A stretch of DNA of 8,962 nucleotides from Pseudolabrys sp. (GTDB lineage: Bacteria > Pseudomonadota > Alphaproteobacteria > Rhizobiales > Xanthobacteraceae): positions 1-8,962 of the forward strand of contig JAFAQJ010000236.1 in NCBI GenBank assembly GCA_019246455.1, in the 5' to 3' direction. Below the pieces are notes generated by a model. The model did no database searches and was not told the DNA's origin. It saw only the letters and a list, made by a program, of their open reading frames with translations. The translations under genes and the position numbers were made by a program. Position 1 is the stretch's first letter; every line of letters starts with the position of its first letter. Below, one piece after another: positions 7,662 through 8,962 of this stretch.

Positions 7662-8962
7662 TCACGCCTGTGCCGGCGCGTCGGCCGGTGCTTCTTCAGC
7701 AGGTGGCGGCGCAAGCTCGGCCTCGGTGATCCAGCCGGCCTTGAGGCGGGCCTGCATGATGAGACCCTCGGCCTCTTCACGCGACAGCCCCAAGCCTTCG
7801 AGGAAGCCCGGCTCGTGCTTGCTCTCGCCGTCCTTCCTTTCGGTCCAGCCCGTGAGATCGTCGGTAGCGCAGCCGGCGAGATCCTCGACCGTCTTCACGC
7901 CGTTCTCGCCGAGCGCCACCATGATCTTGGTAGTGACGCCGGCCACCTCGTGCAGCGCGTCGTCGACGCCGAGTTCTTTGCGCTTGGCGTCGAGCTCGGC
8001 TTCCTGCTTCTCGAGATATTCTTTGGCGCGCTCCTGCAGTTCGCGCGCGGTATCCTCGTCAAAGCCTTCGATTTGCGCGAGCTCCCTCTGATCGACCAAA
8101 GCGAGCTCCTCGATCGAGCCGAAGCCTTCGGAGGCCAGCAACTGACCCACCACCTCGTCGAGATTGAGCGCTTCGACGAACACCTTGGTGCGGCTCTCAA
8201 ACTCGGCCTGGCGGCGCTCGGACTCTTCCTGCTCGGTCAGAATGTCGATGTCCCAGCCCGTCAATTGCGAAGCGAGACGCACGTTCTGGCCGCGCCGGCC
8301 GATCGCGAGCGAAAGCTGCTGATCGGGCACCACGACCTCGATACGTTCCTTGTCCTCGTCGAGTACGACCTTGGCGACTTCCGCCGGGGCCAGCGCGTTG
8401 ACGACGAAGGTCGCGATATCGGGCGACCACGGGATGATGTCGATCTTCTCGCCCTGCAATTCGTTCACCACCGCCTGCACGCGCGAGCCGCGCATGCCGA
8501 CGCAGGCGCCGACCGGGTCGACCGAACTGTCGCGTGAGATCACGGCGATCTTGGCGCGCGAGCCGGGGTCGCGAGCGACTGCCTTCACCTCGACGATGCC
8601 GTCGTAGATTTCCGGAACTTCCTGCGCGAACAGCTTGGCGGTAAATTGCGGGTGCGTGCGTGACAGGAAGATCTGCGGGCCGCGCGGCTCGCGGCGCACG
8701 TCATAGATGTAAGCGCGCACGCGGTCGCCGTTGCGCAACGTCTCGCGAGGCAGCATTTCGTCGCGGCGGATGATGGCTTCGCCGCGGCCGAGATCGACCA
8801 CGACGTTGCCGTATTCGACGCGCTTGACGATGCCGTTGACGATATCGCCGATGCGATCCTTGTACTCGGCGTATTGCCGGTCGCGCTCGGCCTCGCGCAC
8901 TTTCTGCACGATGACCTGCTTGGCGCTCTGGGCGGCGATGCGGCCGTATTCGAGCGGCGGCA
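7662..8962 (-). CDS. nusA: Transcription termination/antitermination protein NusA, 5' end beyond the window
   Basis: NusA binds RNA polymerase near the RNA exit channel and controls pausing, termination and antitermination. The window holds 432 residues to the TGA at 7662-7664. The frame is open through the right edge, where [17 protein letters not shown] matches the end of the polymerase-binding N-terminal domain, so roughly 100 N-terminal residues are missing. The GTG at 8909 is internal and not the start. Visible domains in order are the S1 domain ([17 protein letters not shown] to IFLSRTH), KH1 (ending near DIIPW, with [14 protein letters not shown]), and KH2 ([18 protein letters not shown]). 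Two C-terminal acidic helix-hairpin-helix repeats follow (around [17 protein letters not shown] and [16 protein letters not shown]). The tail is rich in Ala, Pro and Glu. The next gene starts 18 bases after the stop. The operon promoter must lie outside the window. Confidence 0.97.
   Translation of the reverse strand, partial: PPLEYGRIAAQSAKQVIVQKVREAERDRQYAEYKDRIGDIVNGIVKRVEYGNVVVDLGRGEAIIRRDEMLPRETLRNGDRVRAYIYDVRREPRGPQIFLSRTHPQFTAKLFAQEVPEIYDGIVEVKAVARDPGSRAKIAVISRDSSVDPVGACVGMRGSRVQAVVNELQGEKIDIIPWSPDIATFVVNALAPAEVAKVVLDEDKERIEVVVPDQQLSLAIGRRGQNVRLASQLTGWDIDILTEQEESERRQAEFESRTKVFVEALNLDEVVGQLLASEGFGSIEELALVDQRELAQIEGFDEDTARELQERAKEYLEKQEAELDAKRKELGVDDALHEVAGVTTKIMVALGENGVKTVEDLAGCATDDLTGWTERKDGESKHEPGFLEGLGLSREEAEGLIMQARLKAGWITEAELAPPPAEEAPADAPAQA

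Noticed and set aside
7626..8537. Plus-strand open frame of 303 codons opposite nusA
   Set aside because: Antisense shadow of nusA in the codon-aligned frame; no family resemblance.
8907..8909. GTG as the nusA start
   Set aside because: Conserved NusA sequence continues upstream in frame to the window edge ([17 protein letters not shown]), so the true start lies outside.
1..8962. A novel defence, mobile or biosynthetic system
   Set aside because: Every gene belongs to the conserved nusA-infB-rbfA-truB-rpsO-pnp housekeeping cluster, with intact motifs and no foreign gene insertion.

Overview
The window is GC-rich and lies in a conserved housekeeping operon for transcription, translation and RNA processing, read entirely from the minus strand. 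In transcription order (right to left) the genes are nusA (5' end outside the window), a ylxR/rnpM-type gene fused to an L7Ae-like domain, infB, rbfA, truB, rpsO and pnp (3' end outside the window). This gene order, the protein sequences (long alphaproteobacterial-type IF2 N-terminus, YlxR-L7Ae fusion, PNPase start [16 protein letters not shown]) and a palindromic intergenic repeat of the kind common in Bradyrhizobium/Rhodopseudomonas relatives point to an alphaproteobacterium of the order Hyphomicrobiales (Rhizobiales), probably near Bradyrhizobiaceae/Xanthobacteraceae. That placement is inferred from remembered family sequences, not from a search.

Layout: 8962-7662 nusA; 7643-6936 ylxR-L7Ae; 6891-4324 infB; 4323-4170 a 154-base gap largely filled by a double-hairpin palindromic repeat; 4169-3747 rbfA; 3750-2686 truB, overlapping rbfA by four bases; 2682-2413 rpsO, three bases after truB; 2412-2158 a 255-base gap with a rho-independent terminator and further hairpins; 2157-1 pnp.

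Functional logic: NusA controls RNA polymerase pausing and termination. The YlxR-type protein belongs to a family that includes an RNase P modulator. IF2 starts translation, RbfA matures the 30S subunit, TruB makes Psi55 in tRNA, S15 is a 30S assembly protein, and PNPase degrades RNA. The tight junctions (18, 44, -4 and 3 bases) suggest co-transcription from a promoter outside the right edge. The terminator after rpsO and the structured pnp leader suggest that pnp is at least partly regulated on its own.

I found no defence system, mobile gene, CRISPR array, tRNA or rRNA, and nothing I can support as an undescribed system. The points most worth a second look are the repeat inside the operon, the rpsO-pnp hairpins, the YlxR-L7Ae fusion and paired stem-loops in the 3' end of the ylxR coding region. 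The long plus-strand reading frames are antisense shadows.
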